DNA from: Arthrobacter oryzae
GTDB lineage: Bacteria; Actinomycetota; Actinomycetes; Actinomycetales; Micrococcaceae
DNA length: 64,000 bases
Assembly (NCBI RefSeq): GCF_030812315.1
Contig: NZ_JAUSSM010000007.1
Span: forward strand, 243,124-307,123
Reading direction: 5' to 3'
The translations under genes were made by a program, and so were the position numbers. Below are positions 23,179 through 32,087 of this stretch, piece after piece. A model generated the notes under the pieces. It was given only the letters and a program-made list of their open reading frames with translations. It did not search any database and had not been told where the DNA came from. Numbering within the stretch: position 1 is the first letter of the stretch; each line of letters starts with the position of its first letter.

Positions 23179-23928
23179 TCAGCGCGGCCGGCCGGGGCGG
23201 ACGCGGACGGGCGCCAGGGCGGCGACGGTCATGACGGCCGTGATGGAACCTGCGGCCATGATCGCGGCCAGGACGATGATCTGGAAGCGTCCGGCCTCGA
23301 GCGGCGAGATGCCTCCGAAGATGGCACCCACGAAGGCCCCCGGTAAGGTGACCAGCCCGGTGGTTTTGGTCTGGTCGGTGCTGGGAATCAGGGCAGAGTA
23401 GACGGCGGCGTGGGCCAGCTCCCGGGTTGACTGCCGCGGCGTGGCCCCCAGCGCGAGCCAGCCCTCCACCTCCTCCCAGCGGTCGTTCACGGATTCCGCA
23501 AACCGCAGGCCGGCCAGGGTGGCGATGGTCATCGCGTTGCCGATGACTATGCCGCCGATCGCCAGGGCATAGCGCGGCGTGAACGGGATGGCGCCCGTCA
23601 CGAAAATGATGGCAAGGGTGGCTCCGATGCCTGCGGCCATCGAAGCACTGACGAGTCCAAGGCGTGTCCAGCTCCACCCGATCCGCCGTGCGGCGGTCAC
23701 TGCCGCCACAGCGAACATGACCAGCAGCGCAGCCCCGACGAAGACGGGGCTGGTGATGACACCGCTCAGAACAAAGCTGATCACGGCAAGCTGTGCCGCT
23801 CCGCGCAGGATCGCCAAGGCGGGCGCAGTACTGTGCGGCGCCTTGAAGCCCCGGAGGACCATCACCGTCAGGGCAACAAGCAGGGCGACGCAGAGCAGCG
23901 TGGGGACGAACGCGCCCAACTCGGTCAT
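23179..23928 (-). CDS. fetB: FetB/YbbM-type ABC transporter permease
   Basis: 249-residue integral membrane protein of the UPF0014/FetB family with six to seven hydrophobic segments. The hallmark blocks are ALAILRGAAQLAVISFVLSG, ALAIGGIVIGNAMTIATLAG (the G-x-I/V-I-G-N-A/S motif), the WEEVEGWLALGATPRQSTREL coupling helix and the ALIPSTDQTKTTGLVTLPGAFVGAI-type loop with TxxxGLVxLPGxF. In E. coli FetAB exports iron under oxidative stress. The partner ATPase FetA is not adjacent here, which is unusual; it may be encoded elsewhere. It starts divergently from nothing and lies downstream of a strong hairpin. Confidence 0.85.
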   Translation of the reverse strand: MTELGAFVPTLLCVALLVALTVMVLRGFKAPHSTAPALAILRGAAQLAVISFVLSGVITSPVFVGAALLVMFAVAAVTAARRIGWSWTRLGLVSASMAAGIGATLAIIFVTGAIPFTPRYALAIGGIVIGNAMTIATLAGLRFAESVNDRWEEVEGWLALGATPRQSTRELAHAAVYSALIPSTDQTKTTGLVTLPGAFVGAIFGGISPLEAGRFQIIVLAAIMAAGSITAVMTVAALAPVRVRPGRPR

Positions 23929-23958
23929 GCTGCCAGCCTAGCGGCGGGAGACGACAAA

Positions 23959-23994
23959 GGACGACGACGGCGGGAGGTCCCGCCGTCGTCGTCC
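23959..23994. terminator. GC palindrome, copy 10
   Basis: Perfect 17-bp arms around GG (inner arm GACGGCGGGA), 20 bp past the minus-strand DUF3100 stop and before the fetB start. Confidence 0.8.
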
Positions 23995-24014
23995 GTTGCC
24001 GTATGGAACTGCTG

Positions 24015-25400
24015 TTAGTGCCAGAGCCCCAGCGCGAACTCGGCGATCACGGTGGAGAGCAGGAACGACGCCGTGATGGCGAGCAGCCCGACGGGGATGA
24101 TCTTCCAGCCGATGTTTCTCAGCAGCGGGATGTCCTTGCCGAGCGACAGGCCGGCCAGGGTCAGCATGACGGTGGCGATGGACAGGAAGTCGACGGTTTT
24201 CACCATGGCGTTGAGCGGCTCGGCACCGAAGAACCAGGGGCTGGAGATAAACGCCCCGATGGTGGTGATGAACACGATCGCGGAGATTTTCCGCGTGATC
24301 CTGGCCAGCAGGAGGCTGAAGAGCACCAGGGCCAGCAGGATGGCGTAGCCGCCGACGATGGACCAGCTGAATCCCTTGGCAGCGATCGAGGCCGTGGCCA
24401 CGCCGAGGACTGTGAGGACCGAAAGGGAGAGCCAAAGCGGCAGGGTGATGGTTGCCGATGACGCAGCGACCTGTTCGCGGAATTTCCGGTTGGCGTCGGC
24501 CTGGGCTTCTTCCCGGTCAATATCTGCCTGCGTCCTTTCGGCGGTGCCGCCGGCGGTTCCTGCTGTGGCCAGGGCGGTTTCGCGGGCCGTCTGCTTGCGG
24601 GTCAGGAACCGGTAGAAACGGTCGGCGAGCGGCAGGGCCACGTAGATTCCGACGTATACGCCCAGGACCGTGGTGATCAGGTTGGAGATGGCGGCCATGG
24701 CGAGGATGGCCTCCTGGTCGCCGGGGTAGGCGCCGATGATGCTGGCTGCTGAGGCGGCCATCATTGACCCGGAACCCACGCCCGCGCCCATCGCGAGGGC
24801 CAGGGGGTCGAAGATCTTCCAGTTGGCCACGAGTGAGGTCAGCAGGGTGATGAAGACGGCGCCGAAGAGGGTACCGAAAACATACATGGCGAGGACTCCG
24901 CGGTACTGGTCGGAGTCGGGGCCGTATTTTTCGGAGACCATGGCGAAGGAAGGTTCGCGGTCCAGGGAGAACGTTGCACCGACCGTTGCCTTGCCCATGC
25001 GCAGCAGCACGGCCAGCGGGAGTGCCAGCGCAACCGTGCCGAGCAGATGGCCGATCTCCTGCAGCAGCAGAGCCGGCCCGGCCTTGATGAGGCTGGGGAG
25101 GCTCGGCCCGATGTTGAAGGCCAGGCGGGCCACCAGCAGGAACACGGCCACGCCCACCAAGGCTGCAGCCACCCGCTGAAGGTCCAGGCCGAGGGGCTTG
25201 AACTTCTGGACCGAAACCAGCAGGCCGAGGATCAGGCCCCAGACCATGGGGAAGATGATGATCGAGCCGATGCCCAGATCGATCTTCAGCTGGCCGATGA
25301 GCTGCACGGTGACGGCGATGGCGAGGGCCAGCGCCGCAACGGGAAGTGTCAGCTTGGTTCCGGCCCTGGTGACCGGAGCAGTTGTGGTGCTGGTGCTCAT
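24015..25400 (-). CDS. DUF3100 family membrane permease
   Basis: 461-residue inner-membrane protein with about ten hydrophobic segments, matching DUF3100 (a GltS/transporter-like family). Landmarks are IGSIIIFPMVWGLILGLLVS, the RMGKATVGATFSLDREPSFA loop, GVGSGSMMAASAASIIGAYP, and a cytoplasmic loop at residues about 275-345 rich in charged residues (ADIDREEAQADANRKFREQV), before four further segments (LPLWLSLSVLTVLGV, IVFITTIGAFISSPWFFGA). DUF3100 genes are often beside M20 amidohydrolases. Here the amidohydrolase overlaps by 4 bp, so it likely imports that enzyme's substrate. It is last gene of the RpiR operon. Confidence 0.85.
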   Translation of the reverse strand: MSTSTTTAPVTRAGTKLTLPVAALALAIAVTVQLIGQLKIDLGIGSIIIFPMVWGLILGLLVSVQKFKPLGLDLQRVAAALVGVAVFLLVARLAFNIGPSLPSLIKAGPALLLQEIGHLLGTVALALPLAVLLRMGKATVGATFSLDREPSFAMVSEKYGPDSDQYRGVLAMYVFGTLFGAVFITLLTSLVANWKIFDPLALAMGAGVGSGSMMAASAASIIGAYPGDQEAILAMAAISNLITTVLGVYVGIYVALPLADRFYRFLTRKQTARETALATAGTAGGTAERTQADIDREEAQADANRKFREQVAASSATITLPLWLSLSVLTVLGVATASIAAKGFSWSIVGGYAILLALVLFSLLLARITRKISAIVFITTIGAFISSPWFFGAEPLNAMVKTVDFLSIATVMLTLAGLSLGKDIPLLRNIGWKIIPVGLLAITASFLLSTVIAEFALGLWH

Positions 25401-26620
25401 GGTGTGACTTCCTGTGGGTTGGGGCGGCTGAACGCGGCACTGGTGAACCGCTCGCGTTCTGTGGGGGTGGTGGCGGCAGCGGCGACGGTCCAGGCCAGGG
25501 CGAGGGCTGCCTCGAACATGACTGTGTAGGCTTCCGGGGTGTCCGCCAGGGCGGCGAAGGCGTGGGAGTGGATCGGCACGTCCGCGCCCGGGATGCTCAG
25601 CCACGGGTGCAGGCTGGGTATGACCTGGGAGATGTTTCCCATGTCGGTGGACCCGCCGCTGAGGCCGGCCGAGGGCGAGGTGTCCTTGCCGAAGGAGTCC
25701 ATCGCGCTGGTCCAGTGGGCCGCGAGGGCGTCGTCCTGGATCAGGGGTTCGTACAGCGGTTCCGTGGCTTCAATGGTCAGTTGCGTCCCGGTGGCCAGGG
25801 CGGCGCCCTCGAAGCAGCGCCGCACGCGAGCCAGCAGCGCTTCGTACTCCGGCAGGGTGAAAGCGCGGCATTCGAAGTTCACCACGGCACGCTCCGGAAT
25901 GATGTTGGTGACATGCCCGGCCTCGGCAACGTACAGGGCAATCCTGTGGTCGCCGGGGATCTGCTGCCTGAGCAGCCCTACTGCAACCTGGCTCAGCACC
26001 GCGGCGTCGGCGGCGTTCACGGCCTGGTGCGGAGCGGCCGCTGCGTGTGCGGCCTTGCCGGTGAACGTTGCCTGGTACCGCCCCACTGCCTGGGCGCTGG
26101 TCCCGGCCGGGTTATAGGTCAGGCCGTCCTGGACCGGGTGGACCATGAGTGCCAGGCCCACGCCGTCGAAACCGCCACGTTCCAGCATGAGGACCTTACC
26201 GCCGCCGTGCTCTTCGGCCGGGGTGCCGATGGCCTTGAGGGTGATGCCCAGTTCATCGGCCAGCGGAGCCAGTGCCAGTGCGGCAGCAACGGAGGCTCCG
26301 GCGATCAGGTTGTGCCCGCACGCGTGGCCGATCTGGGGGAGCGCGTCATACTCCACGCACAGCGCTACGACGAGGTCGCCGCTGCCGGCGGTGGCCGTGA
26401 AGGCGGTGGGCAGGCCGCAGCTTCCGCGTTCCACCGTGAAGCCGCCCTCTTCGAGCAGCGTGGCGGCCGCCTCGGCGGAACGGGTTTCCTCGAAGGAAAT
26501 TTCGGGGTTGGCGTGCATGCTCCTGGCCATGACGTGGACGCTCGGTTTCCACCGGTCCACGCCCTCGCTGAGCTTAGTTCTCAACCCATCGGCGGGTCTG
26601 GATGTGTCTGTAAGTTCCAC
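25397..26620 (-). CDS. M20 family amidohydrolase
   Basis: 407-residue M20 metallo-amidohydrolase, related to AbgB/HipO-type enzymes cleaving N-acyl amino acids or aminobenzoyl-glutamate. Metal motifs are HANPEISFEETRSAEAA near the N-terminus, ALPQIGHACGHNLIAG (residues about 91-106, the GHxCGHN site), TPAEEHGGGKVLMLE with the catalytic Glu pair, the dimerisation-domain GKAAHAAAAPHQAVNAADA and the C-terminal His in DVPIHSHAFAALAD. No signal peptide is seen. It overlaps the DUF3100 permease by 4 bp and lies 28 bp after the aldehyde dehydrogenase. The joint job is probably uptake and hydrolysis of an N-acyl compound. Confidence 0.9.
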   Translation of the reverse strand: MELTDTSRPADGLRTKLSEGVDRWKPSVHVMARSMHANPEISFEETRSAEAAATLLEEGGFTVERGSCGLPTAFTATAGSGDLVVALCVEYDALPQIGHACGHNLIAGASVAAALALAPLADELGITLKAIGTPAEEHGGGKVLMLERGGFDGVGLALMVHPVQDGLTYNPAGTSAQAVGRYQATFTGKAAHAAAAPHQAVNAADAAVLSQVAVGLLRQQIPGDHRIALYVAEAGHVTNIIPERAVVNFECRAFTLPEYEALLARVRRCFEGAALATGTQLTIEATEPLYEPLIQDDALAAHWTSAMDSFGKDTSPSAGLSGGSTDMGNISQVIPSLHPWLSIPGADVPIHSHAFAALADTPEAYTVMFEAALALAWTVAAAATTPTERERFTSAAFSRPNPQEVTP

Positions 26621-26648
26621 GGGTCTCTGCCTTGCTTGTAGGAAGGGG

Positions 26649-28196
26649 CTAGTAGGAAAGGGAAGGGAAAGGGGACCCCGCTGCCCGGGTGGGCACCCAG
26701 ATCGCCTTGGTCTGCGTGTACTCGTCCAGGACGCCGGGTCCGGAGGAGCGCCCGTGGCCTGAATCGCCGAAGCCGCCGAACGGGACGGCCACGTGGATGG
26801 TCTTGTACGAGTTGATCCAGAACGTACCGGCCTTGACCGAGCGCGCTACGTGGTGGGCCCGCGAAACGTCTGAGGTCCACACAGCGCCGGCCAGGCCGAA
26901 ACTGGTGTTGTTGGCCCGGGCGATGGCTTCCGCCTCGGTGTCGAAGGCATCCGCGCCGACCACCGGGCCGAAAACCTCGGTGGTCTCCAGGCGGTTCTGC
27001 GGCGTCACGCCGTCCAGCAGGGTGGGCATCACCCAGTGGCCGCCGGCCAGGGCTGAGTCAGCGAGGCGGGACGGAAGAGCGGATCCGGTGATCCGTCGCC
27101 CGCCGTCCTGCACGCCGGCGTCGATGAGGGAGTTGACGGTGGCAAACTGCTGGGCGGTGATGATGGGGCCCACCTCGGTGTCGGCGCTCAGCGGATCCCC
27201 GACCCGAAGGCGGCCGGCCCGGTCCGCGACCAGCTCCACGAACCTGTCGTGCACGCTCCGTTCCACGAGGAGCCGGGACCCGGCGACGCAGGACTGCCCC
27301 GCCCCCGAGAAGATGGCGGAAATGGCGCCGTCTGCCGCCCGCTCGAGGTCGGCGTCGGCGAACACGATGTTGGCGGATTTGCCGCCGAGTTCCAGCAGGG
27401 CCGGAATGCCCGCCTGCGCGGCGGCCACCGCGACGCGGCGCCCGGTGGGCACGGAGCCGATGAAGCTGACTTTGCCGACGCGCCGGTCGGACGTGAGGGC
27501 TGCGCCGACCGTCTGGCCGAGCCCGGGAGCGACGTTGAAAACACCGTCCGGCAGCCCGGCTTCGTGTGCCAGCTGCGCGACCCGGACGGTGGAGGCCGGC
27601 GTGAACTCGCTGGGCTTGATGATCACGGCGTTGCCGGCCGCCAGGGGCGCGGCGGAGTTCCAGCCGGCGGTGAACATCGGCGCGTTCCAGGGCGTGATGG
27701 CCACGACGACGCCCCACGGCACCCGTTCCGTGTAGGTGTGCCAGGATCCGGGCACCGGGATGGTCTGTCCGGTGAGCTTGTCCGCCCAGCCGGAGTAGTA
27801 ACCGAACATTTCGGCCACTTTGGCGGCTTCCACCCGGGCGTCGCGGATGGGTTTTCCGGTGGTGGCCGATTCCAGGATGGCCAGTTCTTCGGCGTGGGCC
27901 TCCAGTGTGCGGCTGACGTTGCGGAGGATGGCCGCGCGCTCGAACCCGTTGAGGTCGCCCCATGCCGCAGCGCCCCGGACCGAGCTTTCCAGGATGTCCC
28001 GTGCCCCTTCGGCGCCAGGATCGGCGTAGGAGGCGAACGGTGCGCCGGTGGCGGCGGCGGTCAGCGTGATGCTTTCCCCATTGCCCGGCACCACCTTGCC
28101 GTCGATGAAGGCGCCGAGGCCCCCGGGGAAGGACGCGTCGAGGACGGCGCGGGCGGTGTCCGTCGAGGAGGACGTGGGTGCTGTGGTGATGGTCAT
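26649..28196 (-). CDS. Aldehyde dehydrogenase family protein
   Basis: 515-residue NAD(P)+-dependent aldehyde dehydrogenase. It has the PWNAPMF oxyanion Asn (Asn 171), cofactor Lys in VIIKPSE (194), FIGSVPTGRRV nucleotide loop, catalytic Glu in PALLELGGKSANI (Glu 269) and catalytic Cys in GAGQSCVAGSR (Cys 303), then EVFGPVVGADAFDTEAEAIA and the PFGGFGDSGHGR end. Full length and intact. It sits between a 3-hydroxyisobutyrate-dehydrogenase-like gene (11 bp) and the M20 hydrolase. It may oxidise an aldehyde formed from the hydrolysed compound. The start is MTITTAP with AAGGAACCCCC upstream. Confidence 0.9.
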   Translation of the reverse strand: MTITTAPTSSSTDTARAVLDASFPGGLGAFIDGKVVPGNGESITLTAAATGAPFASYADPGAEGARDILESSVRGAAAWGDLNGFERAAILRNVSRTLEAHAEELAILESATTGKPIRDARVEAAKVAEMFGYYSGWADKLTGQTIPVPGSWHTYTERVPWGVVVAITPWNAPMFTAGWNSAAPLAAGNAVIIKPSEFTPASTVRVAQLAHEAGLPDGVFNVAPGLGQTVGAALTSDRRVGKVSFIGSVPTGRRVAVAAAQAGIPALLELGGKSANIVFADADLERAADGAISAIFSGAGQSCVAGSRLLVERSVHDRFVELVADRAGRLRVGDPLSADTEVGPIITAQQFATVNSLIDAGVQDGGRRITGSALPSRLADSALAGGHWVMPTLLDGVTPQNRLETTEVFGPVVGADAFDTEAEAIARANNTSFGLAGAVWTSDVSRAHHVARSVKAGTFWINSYKTIHVAVPFGGFGDSGHGRSSGPGVLDEYTQTKAIWVPTRAAGSPFPSLSY

Positions 28197-28207
28197 GCGG
28201 GGGTTCC

Positions 28208-29137
28208 TTAAGAGCGGGGCGCGGTGGCTGCGGCCACGGGATTGGTGGGAGTGCCGGCACGGGTGATGGCGGGGGCAACCATGCGGGCTATTTCGGTGAA
28301 GTCGGCGCCGGGGCCGAGGGCGGCCAGGGCTTCCTGCCACTGGCCGACGACGGCGGCGAGGAGGGCGGGGTTCTCGCCCTTTTGCCGGGCAACGTCCACC
28401 GCCAGGGCGGCGTCACGGGCCATGAGGCCCAGGGTGAAGCCGGAATCGTGCGTGCCGGAAAGCACCCAGTTGGGGTACATGTTGGCGGAGACCTTGCTGC
28501 CCCCGGAGGCTCCGCTGATGCTGGCCGCGGCGGTGCCCGGATCGATGCCGTAGGCCTTGGCCACGGCGAGGGCTTCGCCCACGGCCACAAGGTTGGCGGC
28601 GGCCAGGACGTTGTTCAGCAGCTTGACCACGTTGCCGCTGCCGGGGCCGCCGATGTGGCTGTATTTTCCGCCGGTCAGTGCGTTCAGCACAGGCTCGGCG
28701 GCGGAGAGGGCAGTTTCGCTGGCCCCTACGAAGGCGCTGAGCGAACCGCTCGAGGCACCGTCCCGGCCGCCGGAAACGGGCGCATCCACAAACGCGGCGC
28801 CGTGCGATTCGGCCAGGGAGGCCATCGCGGCGCTGGTGGCCGGCTCGGAGGTGGTGGTGTCTACGACGGCGACGGTTCCGGGCGCGCTGAACAGGCCGGG
28901 CACAGTGGCCTCGACAATCGCGGCCGACGGAAGGGACAGCACCACGTAGGGAGTTCCGGCCAGCGCATTGGCGTCCTTCACGGTGGCAATGCCGCGTGCC
29001 TCCGCGGCGGCCCTGGCGGCTTCGGAGGGGTCGAAGCCCGTGACCTGCCAGCCGGTGCGGTGCAGGGTGTCGGCTATGGCTCCGCCCATTGCGCCGAGGC
29101 CGATGACGGCTATGCGGCGGTCGATGCTGGTGTTCAT
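28208..29137 (-). CDS. NAD(P)-dependent beta-hydroxyacid dehydrogenase
   Basis: 309-residue protein of the 3-hydroxyisobutyrate dehydrogenase/tartronate semialdehyde reductase family. The Rossmann motif is IAVIGLGAMGGAIADTLHRTG (GxGxMG, residues 8-28; GLGAMG), the substrate loop FVDAPVSGGRDGASSGSLSA matches the conserved D-A-P-V-S-G-G, and the catalytic Lys is in GSGNVVKLLNNVLAAANL (GxxxxxKxxNN). It oxidises or reduces a beta-hydroxy acid. It follows the RpiR gene by 85 bp and precedes the aldehyde dehydrogenase by 11 bp, together forming a hydroxy acid/semialdehyde oxidation pair. Confidence 0.9.
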   Translation of the reverse strand: MNTSIDRRIAVIGLGAMGGAIADTLHRTGWQVTGFDPSEAARAAAEARGIATVKDANALAGTPYVVLSLPSAAIVEATVPGLFSAPGTVAVVDTTTSEPATSAAMASLAESHGAAFVDAPVSGGRDGASSGSLSAFVGASETALSAAEPVLNALTGGKYSHIGGPGSGNVVKLLNNVLAAANLVAVGEALAVAKAYGIDPGTAAASISGASGGSKVSANMYPNWVLSGTHDSGFTLGLMARDAALAVDVARQKGENPALLAAVVGQWQEALAALGPGADFTEIARMVAPAITRAGTPTNPVAAATAPRS

Positions 29138-29222
29138 TGAATGCTCCTTGGGGGTGTTGCTGAAGTTCGGGGGGTAGGACGGACTGACCGGCGACGGCGG
29201 TGGTCCCGGTCCGGGAATGCGC

Positions 29223-30119
29223 CTAGTCCAAAAAGATGTCGAGGTCTTTCCAGAGCTGCTGGGTCCGGCGGATGGTTTCGCGGCTGCGCTCGGGGTGGGC
29301 AGCCTCCATCCCGGTCAGCAGGCCGTAGACCGCGGAGTTGGCGGCGGTCACGGACTGGAAGAAGGAAATGCCTTCGGAGGCGACCACCAGTAGGTGGTCG
29401 GCGATCGTCGCGAGGCGGCCGCGCCGCATGTCGCTGATGGCCACGACCTTCACGCCGGCCTGATGCGCTGCCTCCGCCGCGGCGATGATCTCGCGCATGG
29501 AGCGCCACATGTTGATCACCACCAGGACGTCGCCGTCGCCGAGTCGGTTGACGCTTGAGGCGAGGTGGACCCCGCCGCGGGGTTCGAGGGTGATGGGGTA
29601 GCCCATGATGGTTCCCAGATGCGCCATTACGCTGGCGGGGCCGGCGAAGGAGCCCATGCCCACCACGGTGATCGTCCGTGCCTCGGCCAGCGTCGCGATG
29701 GCGGACTGGGCCTCGTCGGCGGTGTTCGCGTCCAGGGTGAGGCGGAGGTTTTCGATGTCGTGGTTCAGCGCGTCGTGGAGGGGGCTGCGGTGTGCGCCGT
29801 GTTCCACCAGCGTGTCCTCGGTGGAAATCATCACCAGGTAGCGGGCGCGCAGCTCGCGCTGGAGGTCGGGCCAGCCGCGGTAGCCCAGATGCTGGGCCGC
29901 CCGGACCACGGTGGAGTTGTTCACGTCGGCCCGTTGCGCGATCTCGGCAATATCCGCGTAGGAGGACAGCTGCGGATTGCGCACGATGACCTCCACCACC
30001 CTGCCCTGGGCTTTGGTCAGGAGAACGTCCGGCAGGGCGTCGCCGAGCCAGGCCGATGCCGGATCGGAAGCGCCGTTGCTGCTTCCGGGACGACCGGACG
30101 GTGGCGAACTGGTGGACAC
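29223..30119 (-). CDS. MurR/RpiR family transcriptional regulator
   Basis: 298-residue regulator with an N-terminal RpiR-type HTH (SSYADIAEIAQRADVNNSTVVRAAQHLGY, residues about 53-81) and a C-terminal SIS sugar-phosphate-binding domain (ARTITVVGMGSFAGPASVMA, DVLVVINMWRSMREIIAAAE, VVAISDMRRGRLATIADHLL). The SIS domain suggests a phosphosugar-like or carboxylate effector. It heads an operon of dehydrogenase, aldehyde dehydrogenase, M20 hydrolase and DUF3100 permease. Two 16-bp TGCAAT-N4-ATTGCA-type sites lie 30-75 bp upstream and are probably its operators. Confidence 0.9.
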   Translation of the reverse strand: MSTSSPPSGRPGSSNGASDPASAWLGDALPDVLLTKAQGRVVEVIVRNPQLSSYADIAEIAQRADVNNSTVVRAAQHLGYRGWPDLQRELRARYLVMISTEDTLVEHGAHRSPLHDALNHDIENLRLTLDANTADEAQSAIATLAEARTITVVGMGSFAGPASVMAHLGTIMGYPITLEPRGGVHLASSVNRLGDGDVLVVINMWRSMREIIAAAEAAHQAGVKVVAISDMRRGRLATIADHLLVVASEGISFFQSVTAANSAVYGLLTGMEAAHPERSRETIRRTQQLWKDLDIFLD

Positions 30120-30149
30120 GGGAACTCTTCTCTGTAAGCTGCATCACTC

Positions 30150-30193
30150 TGCAATGACGTTTGCATCAAATGTACTATGCAATTTGGATTGCA
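30150..30193. promoter_or_regulatory. Paired RpiR operators upstream of the operon
   Basis: TGCAATTTGGATTGCA (30178-30193; arms TGCAAT/ATTGCA perfect) and TGCAATGACGTTTGCA (30150-30165; one mismatch), centres 28 bp apart. A further TGCATCACTCTGCA overlaps at 30140-30153. The region is noticeably AT-richer than its surroundings and should hold the promoter. Confidence 0.7.
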
Positions 30194-30252
30194 GGAAGAG
30201 TTTGGTGTTTCCGGGCCGTTAAACCTTGCTGGCCAAAGGCGCGCCCCGGCCG

Positions 30253-31494
30253 CTAGGCATCGACAAAGCCGCCGCTGGCCCAGCGCCGCAGGGCCAGCCT
30301 TTCGGCGTCGTCGAACTCCATCAGGGCCACCCGGCAAAGTTCTTCCACGTCGTCGGCCCAGGCCGCTGCCAGTTCTTCCGCCGTTGCAGTGTTGGTGAGC
30401 TGGAAATCGACGTATCCCAGGCCCTGAATGACAAAGTTCACTGCGCCGCGGGACACCGGCTGACCCGCGGTGACACAGTCATCCCGGACAAGTTTTGCCA
30501 GTTCGTTGCGGTTGGCCGGCTGCTCACGAAGCCTGGCCGCCATGGCCAGGAACAACTGCCGGAACTGGGCTGTGGAGAGTGCGGGCACATCGGTGACCCT
30601 GGCGACCCGTTCTTCGATGCCGGATTCGACCTCTGCTTCGGCCGGCAGATCGTCGCTTGAAAACCTCTGCGCATCCCAGACCCAGCCACCGCGCGTTGCC
30701 GTGTATTCAACACCCTGGCCGATCTGGGACACCCAGGTTCCGAACTTTCCGTAGCCGCCCCAGTCTGTCTTGAGGGAGGGATCCGCCGTGAGTGCCCGGT
30801 GGGCCACCATTGCCCCGACAACCGGACCCGGGGCAGTCCGGACAAAGTCGCAAACCTCCTTGACCGCGGCGGAAACAGTCTTCGTCCGGGATTTCGCCTT
30901 CGCTGCCCCCTCGGTACGCTGCGGCTGCACGGACGCCACCGCGTGGATCGGCTCCACGGTGGTGCCGTTGAGGATTGCCACAAAGTCGTGCGATTCCACC
31001 ACGCTGTCCGCCATCTCGCGGTAGGCGAAGGCCACGGCGCCGGCGGCGATTACGGTGGTCATCTTGTCGGCGGCCCGGAACCGCTGGATGAGCGATGTGA
31101 AGTCCGCGTCGGCCGATGCGATGAAGAACTCGTCGATGCCGCCGCTCCCGGACAGGGTGTCCATGGCGTCCAGCACAAGGTTGATGTCGGTGCGGCTCTT
31201 TCCGCGTTGCGTCAGCGACGGGCAGTCGATCACGCGAAAACCGGCGCGCGTCCAGTACGTCCGGTACTTCGAGTACACCACCGGGTTGAGGTAGCAGTTG
31301 CGGATCAGGAAGCGCCGGGAGCTCTCGCCCGAGCCCGCGGCAGACAGCGCGTCCGCCCAGTGTTTGGGGTCTTCCGCGAACCGTTTCGCCGCCGTCGGAT
31401 CGAGGGCCTGCAGGCCCGTAAAAACGTTGTCGAAATCAACAAACATGGCGGCCCGGATGCCGGGGCGTCGGGAGGGGGAGCGCGCGTCTTTCAT
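30253..31494 (-). CDS. NYN domain (PIN-like nuclease) protein with C-terminal LOTUS/OST-HTH-like region
   Basis: 413-residue protein. The N-terminal NYN/LabA-type PIN-like domain has the acidic active-site set: AAMFVDFDNVFTGL (residues about 15-28), KSRTDINLVLDAMDTL (Asp pair) and FFIASADADFTSLIQRFRAA (D-x-D). Such domains are predicted Mg-dependent RNases. A basic linker leads to a region containing ADPSLKTDWGGYGKFGTWVS, which resembles an OST-HTH/LOTUS module (an RNA-binding winged helix often fused to NYN), and a C-terminal helical segment. No signal peptide is seen. A stand-alone gene; likely role in RNA processing or turnover, target unknown. Confidence 0.8.
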   Translation of the reverse strand: MKDARSPSRRPGIRAAMFVDFDNVFTGLQALDPTAAKRFAEDPKHWADALSAAGSGESSRRFLIRNCYLNPVVYSKYRTYWTRAGFRVIDCPSLTQRGKSRTDINLVLDAMDTLSGSGGIDEFFIASADADFTSLIQRFRAADKMTTVIAAGAVAFAYREMADSVVESHDFVAILNGTTVEPIHAVASVQPQRTEGAAKAKSRTKTVSAAVKEVCDFVRTAPGPVVGAMVAHRALTADPSLKTDWGGYGKFGTWVSQIGQGVEYTATRGGWVWDAQRFSSDDLPAEAEVESGIEERVARVTDVPALSTAQFRQLFLAMAARLREQPANRNELAKLVRDDCVTAGQPVSRGAVNFVIQGLGYVDFQLTNTATAEELAAAWADDVEELCRVALMEFDDAERLALRRWASGGFVDA

Positions 31495-31618
31495 TGGCTC
31501 AGTGTGCCAGCAACCCGGGGTACGTGGGGAACTTTTTCTGCAACCACGGCGTTGTCCGGCTATCCGTGGGAAGGCAACTGGACGGCGCCTTTGAGATACG
31601 CCGGGTTTCGCACCTTGG

Positions 31619-32052
31619 CTATCCCGCTTCCGGATGCCTGTCCCCCAGCAGCCCCGAGACCAGCCCGGCGGCATACCCTGCCGTCGGGCGGTCGCGGGTG
31701 AAGAGGATGCGGTAGAGGATCGGCGCAACCACGCGGTCGAGGACGTCCTCTGTCGCCGGAGCGTGCGCCGCCGGGAACCTCTGGACAATGATCGAGACTG
31801 AGTCTGCGGCATAGCGCGCGCAGATCCCCGCGTTGTCCCCGGTGGCATCACCGGCAAGCACATCCGCCACATACGACCGCCCGGGTCCGGAGGCCATCTC
31901 TTCCTGGAACTGTTCGGCCCAGGCGGCGAGGTCGCCTTCGAGGGAGCCGGTTTCGGCAGGCGGCTCGGTCTGGCGGAACCGGTCGGCTGCCACATCCGAA
32001 AGCAGCGCGGGAAGATCACCCCAGCGGCGGTAGATGGTCGTCGGGTTGGTGT
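31619..32052 (-). pseudogene. TetR family regulator without DNA-binding domain
   Basis: The homologous frame starts inside the HTH, at NPTTIYRRWGDLPALLSDVA, the last part of a TetR recognition helix, and then continues through a normal TetR_C domain (GDLAAWAEQFQEEMASGPGR, FPAAHAPATEDVLDRVVAPI, RILFTRDRPTAGYAAGLVSG). About 40-45 N-terminal residues, including the start, are missing and replaced by intergenic DNA. The lost segment ended right at a 21-bp palindrome that looks like its former operator. The fragment cannot bind DNA by itself. It is divergent from an MFS gene that is also damaged. Confidence 0.82.
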
Positions 32053-32073
32053 AAAAGCAAACAGTTTGCTTTT
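32053..32073. promoter_or_regulatory. 21-bp palindromic operator between tetR remnant and MFS gene
   Basis: Perfect 10-bp arms AAAAGCAAAC and GTTTGCTTTT around one A. It lies 15 bp before the MFS GTG start, is AT-rich against its surroundings and is presumably the site of the now headless TetR. Confidence 0.75.
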
Positions 32074-32087
32074 GAGAGGTGTTGTCC

